Assembly (NCBI GenBank): GCA_965278995.1
Contig: OZ257136.1
Span: 1,984,001 to 2,048,000 of the forward strand
Reading direction: 5' to 3'
DNA from: JADJYF01 sp965278995
Lineage (GTDB): Bacteria; Pseudomonadota; Gammaproteobacteria; Ga0077536
DNA: 64,000 nt
A program made the position numbers and the translations under genes. The notes beneath the pieces were generated by a model that was given only the letters and a program-made list of their open reading frames with translations, had not been told where the DNA came from and ran no database searches. Positions 43,067-51,438 of this stretch are shown piece after piece (the first letter of the stretch is position 1; the number at the start of each line of letters is the position of its first letter).

Positions 43067-45031
43067 TCATTCCTCTGCGTGTTGTCCGGATGATTCTGTC
43101 GGGTTGATGCTGGCTCCGCGCGCGCTGCGGCCAGCGTTCAGGACGACGCGCACTTCGCCCTGGCGGCGGGTCAGGCCGATGCGATCGAAATATTCCAGTA
43201 TCTCAATCGCGGCGTTGCGCCCGATGCCGGCGCGATCGCGAAATGCCGCAGCACCAAACCTGCCGTCGGTGTTGTCGCGCGCGAGATCATGAACGACCGC
43301 TGTGAACCGCTCGATCATGTCCGGCAGAAAATACCGCTTGGCGCTCACTTTGATTATTCGCCCCTGGCGCGCGGCCGCGGCCAGAAAACGCTCGAGTTCA
43401 GGCTGCGCAAGTTTGAGCGGCGCCAGCATGTCGTGGACCACCGGGACGCGAGCGTCCGGCACGGCGAGTAATGGGTACACTCGCCGCCACAGCGCTTCTT
43501 CGCGCGGATCGCGCTTGGGCTCATACCCGGGTAGATGCAGCAGCCCGCCGGCACGGCCAATAACGCCACGGCCAACCAGGTCATCGAGACAGGCATCCAG
43601 CAATGGCCTCGAATATTTAATCGGCAGACGACGCACGAGGTCGATACTGCTGGCGCCGGCACTGCCGGGTTCGGCAGCGTGATAGTCGCCAAGCGCCGCG
43701 CAAACGTCCAGTTCTAGCGCATGCCAGCGTGCCTGGGTGACACCGCGAGCGACGTTGGCCGCGCCATAAACGACGATGCCGGCATCGCGCCATAGCGCGG
43801 CGGCGTCTGCGTCAGTCAGATTGAAGCTGCGCTGGAATCGCTGCAGATCGAGTCCATCGGGCAGCGCGTCCAGCGCTGCGCCCAAGGCCGTGGTGGTGGC
43901 GTTCGCGGTGAGCGCGTCGAGATAAGCCAGCCGTTCGCTGCGACGTCGGCCGCGAATGTCCGGCAATGGGTCGACGACTTCGCCACCGCCAAGCGTACGT
44001 CGCGCGGACTGATCGCGCAGCACGACCCGGTCGCCGCGCACCGCGTGCAGCTCATGATCGAGGAGAATCTGAACCAGCGCCGATTCGCCGGGAGCAATGG
44101 CCCGGCCATCGTACGTTATGAGTCTGCCGGTACTGTCGGCGGCGCCGATATGCACGTGCACCGGCGTGCGGTTGGCGAGCGCACGTGCTTCACCGGCAAC
44201 GACACGCACACGCGCATCGATCCGGCGCGAACTGAAGTGCGCGGAACCGGCGACTATCCAGTCGCCGCGCGCGATATCGCCATCACGCACGCCGGCGCCG
44301 GCAACATTCAGCGCGCACCGTTGACCTGCATATGCCATGGTCGCTTCACGATTCTGCGCATGCAGTCCGCGCACACGCAACTCTCCACCGCCTGGTGCGT
44401 GATGAACGCTGTCGCCGACCGCTACCTGGCCGGCGAACACCGTGCCAGTGACGACACGCCCGGCGCCTTTGATGACGAAACTTCGATCGACAGCAAGACG
44501 GAACGCTCCACTTTGTTCGCGCGCGGGCAGGTCAGCCCGTGCCGTTAGCAGCGCGCCGCGCAATTCCTCGATACCGTAGCCGGTCAGCGCCGAAACCGGC
44601 ACTATCGGGCATTGCGTGAGCGCCGTTCCGGCGAGCAACGCCCGCACCTCGGCCGTCACGGCAGAGACTCTGTCCGGCGCTACCCGGTCGCATTTCGATA
44701 GTGCGATAACGCCGCGTTCGACGCCAAGCAGATCAAGAATGGCGAGATGCTCGGCAGTTTGCGGCATCGGCCCATCGTCAGCGGCGACAACAAACAGCAC
44801 GACGTCGATACCGCTGACGCCAGCGACCATGGTGCGGATAAAGCGCTCGTGGCCAGGCACATCGACAAAGCCGGTCAGACTGCCATCGCCGAGATCGCGA
44901 TACGCGAAGCCGAGTTCGATGGTCATGCCGCGCGCCTGCTCTTCGGGCAGGCGGTCGGTATCGACACCGGTGAGCTGTCGAACCAGCAATGTCTTGCCGT
45001 GATCGACGTGACCGGCAGTAGCGACGATCAC
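43067..45031 (-). CDS. selB: Selenocysteine-specific elongation factor SelB
   Basis: Brings Sec-tRNA to UGA codons followed by a SECIS hairpin. The 654-residue protein has the G domain with AGHVDHGKT at 6-14, DVPGHERF near 58-65 and SKCD near 112-115, then domains II-III and a long C-terminal part of winged helices (about 375-635) that bind SECIS. The G4 motif SKCD is the form seen in other SelB proteins. Start is GTG, overlapping the selA stop (GTGA). Length is close to E. coli SelB (614). Confidence 0.96.
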   Translation of the reverse strand: MIVATAGHVDHGKTLLVRQLTGVDTDRLPEEQARGMTIELGFAYRDLGDGSLTGFVDVPGHERFIRTMVAGVSGIDVVLFVVAADDGPMPQTAEHLAILDLLGVERGVIALSKCDRVAPDRVSAVTAEVRALLAGTALTQCPIVPVSALTGYGIEELRGALLTARADLPAREQSGAFRLAVDRSFVIKGAGRVVTGTVFAGQVAVGDSVHHAPGGGELRVRGLHAQNREATMAYAGQRCALNVAGAGVRDGDIARGDWIVAGSAHFSSRRIDARVRVVAGEARALANRTPVHVHIGAADSTGRLITYDGRAIAPGESALVQILLDHELHAVRGDRVVLRDQSARRTLGGGEVVDPLPDIRGRRRSERLAYLDALTANATTTALGAALDALPDGLDLQRFQRSFNLTDADAAALWRDAGIVVYGAANVARGVTQARWHALELDVCAALGDYHAAEPGSAGASSIDLVRRLPIKYSRPLLDACLDDLVGRGVIGRAGGLLHLPGYEPKRDPREEALWRRVYPLLAVPDARVPVVHDMLAPLKLAQPELERFLAAAARQGRIIKVSAKRYFLPDMIERFTAVVHDLARDNTDGRFGAAAFRDRAGIGRNAAIEILEYFDRIGLTRRQGEVRVVLNAGRSARGASINPTESSGQHAEE

Positions 45032-46431
45032 GCGGCCGGGATCCGCCCGGGCAACTCGGCGAGCTGCGCGATGAATACTGCCTCGTCATCCAGGCAACGA
45101 AGATCGAACAACAGTGCGCGATCGGCAATACGCCCTACCACCGGTCGCGGCAGCGCTCGGAATGCACGCGCAAGTTTTTCGACCGCGCGCCCGCCGCTCG
45201 CACGCGGGGTCAGTTTGAGCGACCAGCTCGGCAGCAGATCAACTGGCAGCGCGCCGCTGCCGATCTGGCTGCGGCAGGCGACGATGTCGAGCGTCGCCTG
45301 CTCACCGAGCGCTGTAGCGAGCAGCGGCGCCACGCGAGCGGCCTGTTCGGCGATGACATCTCCCGCGCGCGTCAACAGCCTTAGAGCGGGCAGGCGTTCA
45401 GGCAGCCGGTCGGGATCGCCATACAAACGCAGCACGGCACCAAGCGCGGCCAAAGTGAGCTTGTCGACGCGCAGCGCGCGCTTCATCGGATTACGCTTGA
45501 TCGACTGCACCAGATCGGCCCGGCCGGCAATGATCCCGGCTTGTGGTCCCCCAAGCAGTTTGTCGCCGCTGAAAGTCACCAGATCGGCACCGGCTGCCAA
45601 GGTCTCGGCAACGGTCGGTTCGCGCGGCAGACCGTATTTCGTGAGATCAACCAGCGTGCCGCTGCCGAGATCGACGACGAACGGCAAATCGCGGGCGTGC
45701 GCAAGGGCAGCGAGTTCAGTCTCGGGCACCGCCGCCGTATAGCCTTCGATATGGTAATTGCTGGTATGCACTTTCATCACCAGCGCGGTTTTTGCACCGA
45801 TGGCGCGGCTGAAATCCGCCGCGTGCGTGCGGTTGGTGGTACCCACTTCGACAAGCTTCGCGCCTGCTCGAGCCATCACGTCGGGAACGCGGAACGCGCC
45901 GCCGATTTCGACCAGCTCGCCGCGCGAGACCAGCACTTCGCGGCGCAATGCGAGCGTATTCAGGAGCAACAGTACGGCCGCTGCGTTGTTGTTGACGACA
46001 GTGGCCGCCTGCGCGCCCGTCAGTCGACAGATCCAGGCCTCGATCAGGCTGTCGCGATCGCCACGCTTGCCGCTCACCAGATCTAATTCGAGATTGGCCG
46101 GGCTGGCAGCAACCGCGCAGATCGCCGCGATCGCTTCCGCGGGAAGCGGCGCACGCCCCAGATTGGTGTGCAACACCGTGCCGGTCAGGTTGAAGACCGG
46201 CACCAGTGTCGGCGCCATGAGTTCAGCCAGCTGCGCTGCCGCGGTCTGCAGCAGCGTTGCCGTGTTGTAATCATTGCCGTCGGTCGAATCCGTAAGACGC
46301 ACTCGCGCAGCAGCCGTCGACTCGCGCAGCGCGTCGGTCACCAGTTCGCGGCCGTAATGCGCGCACAGCGCTATCGCCTGATCGGTTCGCAGCAGTTCAT
46401 CGATCGACGGAAGCGCTCGCCGCTCGCTCAC
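45028..46431 (-). CDS. selA: L-seryl-tRNA(Sec) selenium transferase SelA
   Basis: PLP enzyme that converts Ser-tRNA(Sec) to Sec-tRNA(Sec) with selenophosphate. I start at the GTG at 46431, which overlaps the stop of the partner gene (GTGA) and gives the family N-terminus SERRALPSIDELL. The 467-residue product has NLTGTVLHTNLGRAPL near 81-96, VNNNAAAVLLLLN near 146-158, and the PLP Lys near 291 in SGDKLLGGPQAG. Length matches E. coli SelA (463). It is coupled upstream to the UGSC partner and downstream to selB. Confidence 0.96.
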   Translation of the reverse strand: MSERRALPSIDELLRTDQAIALCAHYGRELVTDALRESTAAARVRLTDSTDGNDYNTATLLQTAAAQLAELMAPTLVPVFNLTGTVLHTNLGRAPLPAEAIAAICAVAASPANLELDLVSGKRGDRDSLIEAWICRLTGAQAATVVNNNAAAVLLLLNTLALRREVLVSRGELVEIGGAFRVPDVMARAGAKLVEVGTTNRTHAADFSRAIGAKTALVMKVHTSNYHIEGYTAAVPETELAALAHARDLPFVVDLGSGTLVDLTKYGLPREPTVAETLAAGADLVTFSGDKLLGGPQAGIIAGRADLVQSIKRNPMKRALRVDKLTLAALGAVLRLYGDPDRLPERLPALRLLTRAGDVIAEQAARVAPLLATALGEQATLDIVACRSQIGSGALPVDLLPSWSLKLTPRASGGRAVEKLARAFRALPRPVVGRIADRALLFDLRCLDDEAVFIAQLAELPGRIPAA

Positions 46432-47486
46432 GGCAACTCGCAATACGGATTGGACTCGATCGCCTGGTGAACTGCGATATTGCCGTGCGGCCCGGCACAC
46501 CACGACGGCATCACCATGCTGTAGAGTCCAGGCCCGCCGGCAACCAGTATCATTATTTTTCCCGGATCGCGCACAGCGGGAATTTCAGTCTCCTGCCCGG
46601 TCAGCATTTTCGGATTGATCGCGTAAAGCACGGCGCGCGAATTCACGGCGCGCAACGCAAGTTCACGTTGGACGGTGGCACGGTCGAGACCAGCGCCGGC
46701 CAGCACCATGGCATGCTCGGGATTCAGCACGACCGTCACTGCGGCAGTACCACCGAGATAGGAATTGTTGCTGCCCCGATTGGCGATCACTGCTGCCAAC
46801 ACGTCGAGCAGATGCGTTGCGCTCGCCGCATCATCGGCGTCGCCACTGAACAGCACGGAATGTGGAGCCTCAGCGCTGACTACCGTCACCACGCTGGCAT
46901 CGTGCGCGTAACCGAAGGTCGTATGCAGCGGCGGAAACGGCGAGGACGCCTCGTCTTCAGCGATGCAATAACTGAACTTCGCTGGCGTGCCATGCAGTGC
47001 CATGTCGGAAATGCCGGGCCACGCCCCGCCGATATTGATCATGGCCAGGCGCAATGCACGGCCGACCGAGGCGTTGGCGCGATGGCCGGGTCCGAACAGG
47101 CCGAAACCGCTGGCAAAGCCGCCACAACTGTCGCGCGCCGGTCCGTTGACGATGGCCAGTGGCGCCACGCAATGCGTGGTCGATTGCATTTCGGCCAGAT
47201 CGAAGGCCGGCTGACACACCGCCCGGATCACCGCAACGACGACCGGCATGTAGTCGGGCAGACAACCAGCCATGACAGCGGCGACCGCGACTTTCTCGAC
47301 AGTTGCCTGACCCCAGCCCGGCCCCATCGTGCCGAGCGCGATATCGCCATCGAGACCGCTGGCGAGCACCATGCGCGCGACGCGTGGGGCAGTTGGGATG
47401 ACGACCGGCAGACCATCGGTACAACGCGCCGCGTGCAGCTGTTCGAGCGCTGCTGTCTCGTCGGCTGCTCCCAGCAACGCGCTCAT
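46428..47486 (-). CDS. UGSC-selenoprotein partner protein of unknown function
   Basis: I do not know a function for this 352-residue protein. ATG overlaps the stop of the UGSC selenoprotein by four bases, and its own stop overlaps selA. It has no signal peptide, membrane segment or nucleotide motif. Notable words are RCTDGLPVVIPTAPRV near 21-36, a Gly-rich alternation (GFASGFGLFGPGHRANASVGRALRL, read in two parts near 124-148) and PSWCAGPHGN near the C-terminus. Nine or so Cys residues (for example Cys22, CLPDY, DSCGG, SYC) could take part in redox or thiol-selenol exchange. Its fixed place between the selenoprotein and selA suggests an obligate partner. Confidence 0.83.
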   Translation of the reverse strand: MSALLGAADETAALEQLHAARCTDGLPVVIPTAPRVARMVLASGLDGDIALGTMGPGWGQATVEKVAVAAVMAGCLPDYMPVVVAVIRAVCQPAFDLAEMQSTTHCVAPLAIVNGPARDSCGGFASGFGLFGPGHRANASVGRALRLAMINIGGAWPGISDMALHGTPAKFSYCIAEDEASSPFPPLHTTFGYAHDASVVTVVSAEAPHSVLFSGDADDAASATHLLDVLAAVIANRGSNNSYLGGTAAVTVVLNPEHAMVLAGAGLDRATVQRELALRAVNSRAVLYAINPKMLTGQETEIPAVRDPGKIMILVAGGPGLYSMVMPSWCAGPHGNIAVHQAIESNPYCELP

Positions 47487-48010
47487 CCGTCCGTCAACCG
47501 CGCCAGCACGGTCGTCGCGATATCAGCCGCCAGCGCGGCCATGGCCGCGCGGCCTGTGCCCGCGACCGGATGCGGAAGCAGCACACGCGGAATCCCCGGC
47601 ATGCCTTCGGCAGCAGCGACAAAATCGCCCTGTTGCCAGAATTTCGTCGTCACCAGCGCGACTGCCGGCCGACCGGCGCGTGCCACTGCAATGCCGTCAC
47701 GCACGGTGCCGGAAGTGCAGCTGCCTCAATGCCCATAGGCCGTCACGACTGCGTCGCACTCGGCAGTCATTTGCGCGACCAGCGCGGCACCCGCAGGCGT
47801 CGATGCCCCCGGCTTCGCGTAGCGTTTGAACTGCGCCTGCGGCAACAGTGCAGTCAACGCGGTCTCGACCGCGGCAAGGAATGCCGCCGCATCGGGAAAG
47901 CCGTTGGCCAGTAGACCGATAGTCGGTGTAGTGGCGTCGGCGAGGCGTGGTACATAGGCCTCGGCGGCGCGACCTGCGCTCGCACGCGGATCGTGGTATT
48001 CAATACTCAT
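47483..48010 (-). CDS. UGSC family selenoprotein with in-frame UGA (Sec95)
   Basis: Read through the TGA at 47728-47726, the frame encodes 175 residues with selenocysteine at 95 in the motif YGH-Sec-GSCTSGTVRDG. Without read-through it breaks into a 94-residue piece and a separate downstream piece in the same frame. The UGSC motif is known from selenoproteins in marine metagenomes; homologs often have Cys in place of Sec. The fold looks thioredoxin-like or Rossmann-like (PTIGLLANGFPDA near 29-41, PAVALVTTKF, and LPHPVAGTG near 145-153). Start ATG, weak ribosome site. It precedes its partner, selA and selB in one coupled run, and a SECIS-like hairpin follows the UGA. Function is unknown, probably redox. 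Confidence 0.87.
47686..47728 (-). promoter_or_regulatory. Predicted bacterial SECIS element after the UGA codon
   Basis: Counting U of UGA as 1, an outer stem pairs CUGCA (9-13) with UGCAG (39-43), a 3x3 internal loop follows, and an inner stem pairs CCGGCAC (17-23) with GUGACGG (29-35), with one G-A mismatch. The five-base apical loop is CGUGC (24-28), with G-U near the position of the SelB-contacting G23-U24 in E. coli fdhF. This was folded by eye and fits the known size and distance of bacterial SECIS. Confidence 0.65.
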
Positions 48011-48070
48011 GCTCAGGGCTCATGGTTGAGGGATCGTAGGCGAGGTCATGCTTCACGGATCAACGCGCGC

Positions 48071-48847
48071 TCAGCGCGCTTTGAATTCCGGTTTGCGCTT
48101 CTCGACGAAAGCGCGCATGGCTTCTTTCGAATCGTCCGACTTGCTGAGCTGACCGGTCATCGTCTGTTCGAAACGATAGCCATCACGCAACGTCATTTCT
48201 TCAATCTGATTCAGCGCATGCTTCGCCAGCCGGATGGCGAGCGGGCTCTTGCCGGCAATATCGCGCGCGATCACCAGTGCGGTCTCCAGCAGTTCCGCCA
48301 CCGGCACCGACGCCTCAACGACGCCTAGACGATAAAGCTCGGGCCCGTAAACGCGCATGCCGGTCAGCATCATGCGGCGCAGTCGCGAATGGCCGAACAG
48401 ACGCTGGGCGTGACGGCCACCGCCGAGCAGACCGACATCAATCTCGGGCAAACCAATACAGGCCGTGTCAGCTGCCAGGAGAATATCGCAGGATGCCACA
48501 AACGCGAGTCCGCCACCGAGCGCCGCGCCATTGATCGCAGCGATCACGGGCTTCTGACATTCCATGATGCTGTGGTACGCCTCGCGCGCACGACGACTGC
48601 GCTGCCAGTGCGCGCCATCTTCTGCTACCGCCCCGCTTCGTTCCTTCAAATCGGCGCCGGCACAGAACACCTTGCCGGTGCCGGTCAGGATAGCAACGCG
48701 GATATCCTCGCGATCGCTGATGGTGTCGAAGACCCAGGCCGTCTCAGTCAGCAGCTGCTGGCTGTGTGCGTTGACAGGTGGATTGGCGAAGCGGACGAGC
48801 GCAATGTGCTCCTCGACGACTTCGAGCGTGACGATTTCCGCTTGCAC
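48071..48847 (-). CDS. Enoyl-CoA hydratase/isomerase family protein
   Basis: Crotonase-fold enzyme of 258 residues. I start at the GTG at 48847, with GGGGAGG eight bases before it. A GTG three codons earlier would overlap that site. The CoA/oxyanion signature is CAGADLKE near 61-68 and NGAALGGGLAFVASCD near 103-118, with a Glu in LPEIDVGLLGGG. It lies 60 bases upstream of the UGSC selenoprotein on the same strand and may head the operon. It is divergent from the double acyl-CoA dehydrogenase, which suggests shared fatty-acyl or acid catabolism. Confidence 0.9.
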   Translation of the reverse strand: MQAEIVTLEVVEEHIALVRFANPPVNAHSQQLLTETAWVFDTISDREDIRVAILTGTGKVFCAGADLKERSGAVAEDGAHWQRSRRAREAYHSIMECQKPVIAAINGAALGGGLAFVASCDILLAADTACIGLPEIDVGLLGGGRHAQRLFGHSRLRRMMLTGMRVYGPELYRLGVVEASVPVAELLETALVIARDIAGKSPLAIRLAKHALNQIEEMTLRDGYRFEQTMTGQLSKSDDSKEAMRAFVEKRKPEFKAR

Positions 48848-49011
48848 GATAGACACCTCCCCGCGAGTGGTCTGGCCGATTTTCTGCGGCAAGTATACCG
48901 GCGAGCGGGTGTTCCGAAGCCACCCCGACATACGCCCTTGTGCACCGAGCCGATATACTGTGTCACCTGTTCCAGCCTCCATCCACTTCTGTCGAGCGGA
49001 GATCGCGCGCC
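48848..49011. promoter_or_regulatory. Divergent promoter region, enoyl-CoA hydratase / acyl-CoA dehydrogenase
   Basis: This 164-base gap lies between the starts of the putative selenoprotein operon (minus) and the acyl-CoA dehydrogenase (plus). A TATACT box occurs on the minus strand at 48897-48892 and on the plus strand at about 48954-48959, either of which could be a -10 element. I see no convincing -35 partner for them. Confidence 0.3.
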
Positions 49012-51363
49012 ATGAACGCCAACGCCAGCCCGTCCCAGTCCGCCGACGCCGAAACGATAGACATGCTGCGCGACAGCGCGCTGGCCTATTGTCAGCGGGC
49101 GTTGGGTGCCGCGCGCCTGCGCGCACTGCGCGGCGCACGTCCGGCTTTCGATCGCACGGTCTGGCGAGACATGTGCGAACTCGGCTGGACCGCCATCGCT
49201 GCACCCGAAGCTGCTGGCGGGCTGGACCTGGGTGCTGTGGCAATCGGCGCTGTTGCCCGCGAGCTTGGGCGGGTCGTGGCGCCGGAACCGTTCCTCGAAA
49301 GCATTGCCGCGGTCACGCTGCTGGGCGCAAGCACGCAACCCGCAGCGACGCAGGCGCTGGCCGACGTCATTGCCGGCACCCGTCTGATCGGTGTCGCCCT
49401 GGCCGAAGCAGCCGAGTTTACCGGCCACACCGACATCGTGATCAGCGCTGTCGCGCACGGCGGTGGCTATCGTCTCGATGGCACAGCGCGCGGTATCGCT
49501 TTGGCCGGCGATGTCGATGCCTGCCTGGTCGTTGCGGAACTTGCCGGCAAACCGGCGTTGTTCCTGCTCTCTGTGGACGACGCCGGCGTACAGCTTGCCC
49601 TGCGCGAGCAGGCCGACGGCACCAGCAACGGTACGCTGACCCTGACAGCAGCGCAGCTCGATGCCGCGCGCCTGCTGCTGAACGGTGCCGACCTCGATGC
49701 AGCGCTGCACCAGGCCCGTGCCGCCACCACCTTGGGCACCAGCGCGTATCTGCTCGGTCTGGCCGAGCGGATTTTCGATATCACGGTCGATTACCTCGGT
49801 ACGCGCCAGCAGTTCGGGCGGCCGATCGGCAGTTTTCAGGCTCTGCAGCATCGCACCGTCGATCTCTATATTCATAAGCGCATTACCGAAGCCGTCGTCG
49901 ACGAATGTCTGGCTGTGTTCGATGCGAGTAGCGATCGGGCGACGCAGACGCTCGCGGCAAGTCGCGCCAAGTACCGCGCGAGCGAGACCGCGCTGCTGCT
50001 GTGTCGCCAGGCCGTGCAGCTGCATGGCGGCATCGGTTACACCGACGAATGCGATGTCGGCCTGTATCTCAATCGTGCACTCACGCTGGCAGCACGCCAT
50101 GGCAATGCCAGCTTTCATGCCCGGCGCCTCGCCTCGCTCGTCAAACACGACGATGACGCAGCGACCGCGGGCGCCAATGCGGACCTCGTCGTACCTCCTG
50201 ACGGGGACTGGAACGCACTCAGCGATGAGGCCTTCCGCGCTACTGTGCGCGGCTGGTTCGAAGCCGAGTATCCGGTCGAGATGCGCTATCCGTCGCGACG
50301 CTATCGCTGGTCGGAGATCAAGCCGTGGTATCTGAAGCTCTCGGCCAAAGGCTGGGTCGCACCGGCCTGGCCGCGAGCACACGGTGGCATGGGCTTGTCG
50401 CCCGGCAAGCTGCTCATATTCATCGATGAGCAGGAGCGTCTGGGCATCGGCCGCTCGCCCGACATGGGCATCCAGATGGTCGGCCCGTTGCTCATCCGAC
50501 ATGGCACACCTGAGCAGCGTGCGCGCTATCTGCCGAAGATCCTGGCTGGCGACGAAGTCTGGTGCCAGGGTTACTCTGAACCGAATGCTGGCTCCGATCT
50601 CGCCAGTCTCAAGACCGAGGCGCTAGCCGAGGGCGACGAGTTCGTCATCACCGGCCAGAAAACCTGGACCACGCTGGCGCAGGATGCATCGCACATGTTC
50701 TGCCTTGCACGCACATCGAAAACGGGCAAGCAGCAGGAAGGCATCAGCTTCTTTCTGATCGATCTCGATCAACCCGGTATCACCATCCGACCAATAAAAA
50801 ACATCGCCGGCGATGAGGAATTCTGCGAAGTGTTTCTGGACAGCGTGCGCGTTCCGGCCGATTGCCTGGTCGGGCGTTTGAACGAGGGTTGGGGCATTGC
50901 CAAAGCGCTGCTCAGCTTCGAGCGCATTTTCATCGGCAGTCCGAAACAGTCGCAATATGCGCTCAAACGCCTGCAGGTGCTGGCCAGCGCAAGCGGGTTG
51001 GATCGGGACGCCGCTTTCGTCGATCGCCTGACCCGCTTGAAACTCGATGTGCTGGATCTGGAATCGACTTTCCAGCGTTTTGCCGACATCGTGCGTCGCG
51101 GCGAGACGCTGGGGCCGGACGTCTCGCTGCTCAAGATCTGGGGCACCGAGACTTTCGGTCGCCTGTCTGAATTGATGGTCGAAGCGGCCGGCGCTGATGG
51201 CGCAACGCCCGGCAAACTGTCTTTCGGCAACGATAGCGCCAACGACAGCGTTGACGTCATGAGTCAGTTCTACAATGCGCGCCCAGCGACCATTTACGGT
51301 GGCTCGAACGAGATCCAGCGCAACATCATTGCCAAAGGCGTACTGCGGCTGCCCGGTTCGTGA
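49012..51363 (+). CDS. Double acyl-CoA dehydrogenase (two fused ACAD domains)
   Basis: A 783-residue flavoprotein made of two acyl-CoA dehydrogenase domains in tandem. The first (about 1-385) has AYLLGLAERIFDITVDYLGTR and QFGRPIGSFQALQHR near 265-279. The second (about 400-783) has AWPRAHGGMGLSPG, YSEPNAGSDLASLK near 522-535, GQKTWTT and the C-terminal YGGSNEIQRNIIAKGVLRLPG. In steroid degraders, FadE subunits form heterotetramers from two such chains, so a fused protein could equal one alpha-beta unit. Start is the ATG at 49012; in-frame upstream codons are not family-like. Substrate unknown. Confidence 0.9.
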   Translation: MNANASPSQSADAETIDMLRDSALAYCQRALGAARLRALRGARPAFDRTVWRDMCELGWTAIAAPEAAGGLDLGAVAIGAVARELGRVVAPEPFLESIAAVTLLGASTQPAATQALADVIAGTRLIGVALAEAAEFTGHTDIVISAVAHGGGYRLDGTARGIALAGDVDACLVVAELAGKPALFLLSVDDAGVQLALREQADGTSNGTLTLTAAQLDAARLLLNGADLDAALHQARAATTLGTSAYLLGLAERIFDITVDYLGTRQQFGRPIGSFQALQHRTVDLYIHKRITEAVVDECLAVFDASSDRATQTLAASRAKYRASETALLLCRQAVQLHGGIGYTDECDVGLYLNRALTLAARHGNASFHARRLASLVKHDDDAATAGANADLVVPPDGDWNALSDEAFRATVRGWFEAEYPVEMRYPSRRYRWSEIKPWYLKLSAKGWVAPAWPRAHGGMGLSPGKLLIFIDEQERLGIGRSPDMGIQMVGPLLIRHGTPEQRARYLPKILAGDEVWCQGYSEPNAGSDLASLKTEALAEGDEFVITGQKTWTTLAQDASHMFCLARTSKTGKQQEGISFFLIDLDQPGITIRPIKNIAGDEEFCEVFLDSVRVPADCLVGRLNEGWGIAKALLSFERIFIGSPKQSQYALKRLQVLASASGLDRDAAFVDRLTRLKLDVLDLESTFQRFADIVRRGETLGPDVSLLKIWGTETFGRLSELMVEAAGADGATPGKLSFGNDSANDSVDVMSQFYNARPATIYGGSNEIQRNIIAKGVLRLPGS

Positions 51364-51438
51364 GCCATGGACAATATGCATGGCCATGCCGGTGTGATGC
51401 GTTACAATCCCATGTGAACATTCATTCGACATCGATCC

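Noticed and set aside
47483..48010. Reading the split frame at 47.7 kb as a pseudogene with a premature stop
   Set aside because: The stop is UGA exactly at the Sec position of the UGSC motif, selA/selB/selC/selD are all present nearby, and a SECIS-like hairpin follows. Recoding explains the data better than decay.
48748..50502. Long minus-strand open frame (584 codons) opposite the acyl-CoA dehydrogenase
   Set aside because: It is antisense to a clearly conserved gene. Long antisense frames are expected in high-GC DNA, and its product has no recognisable motif.
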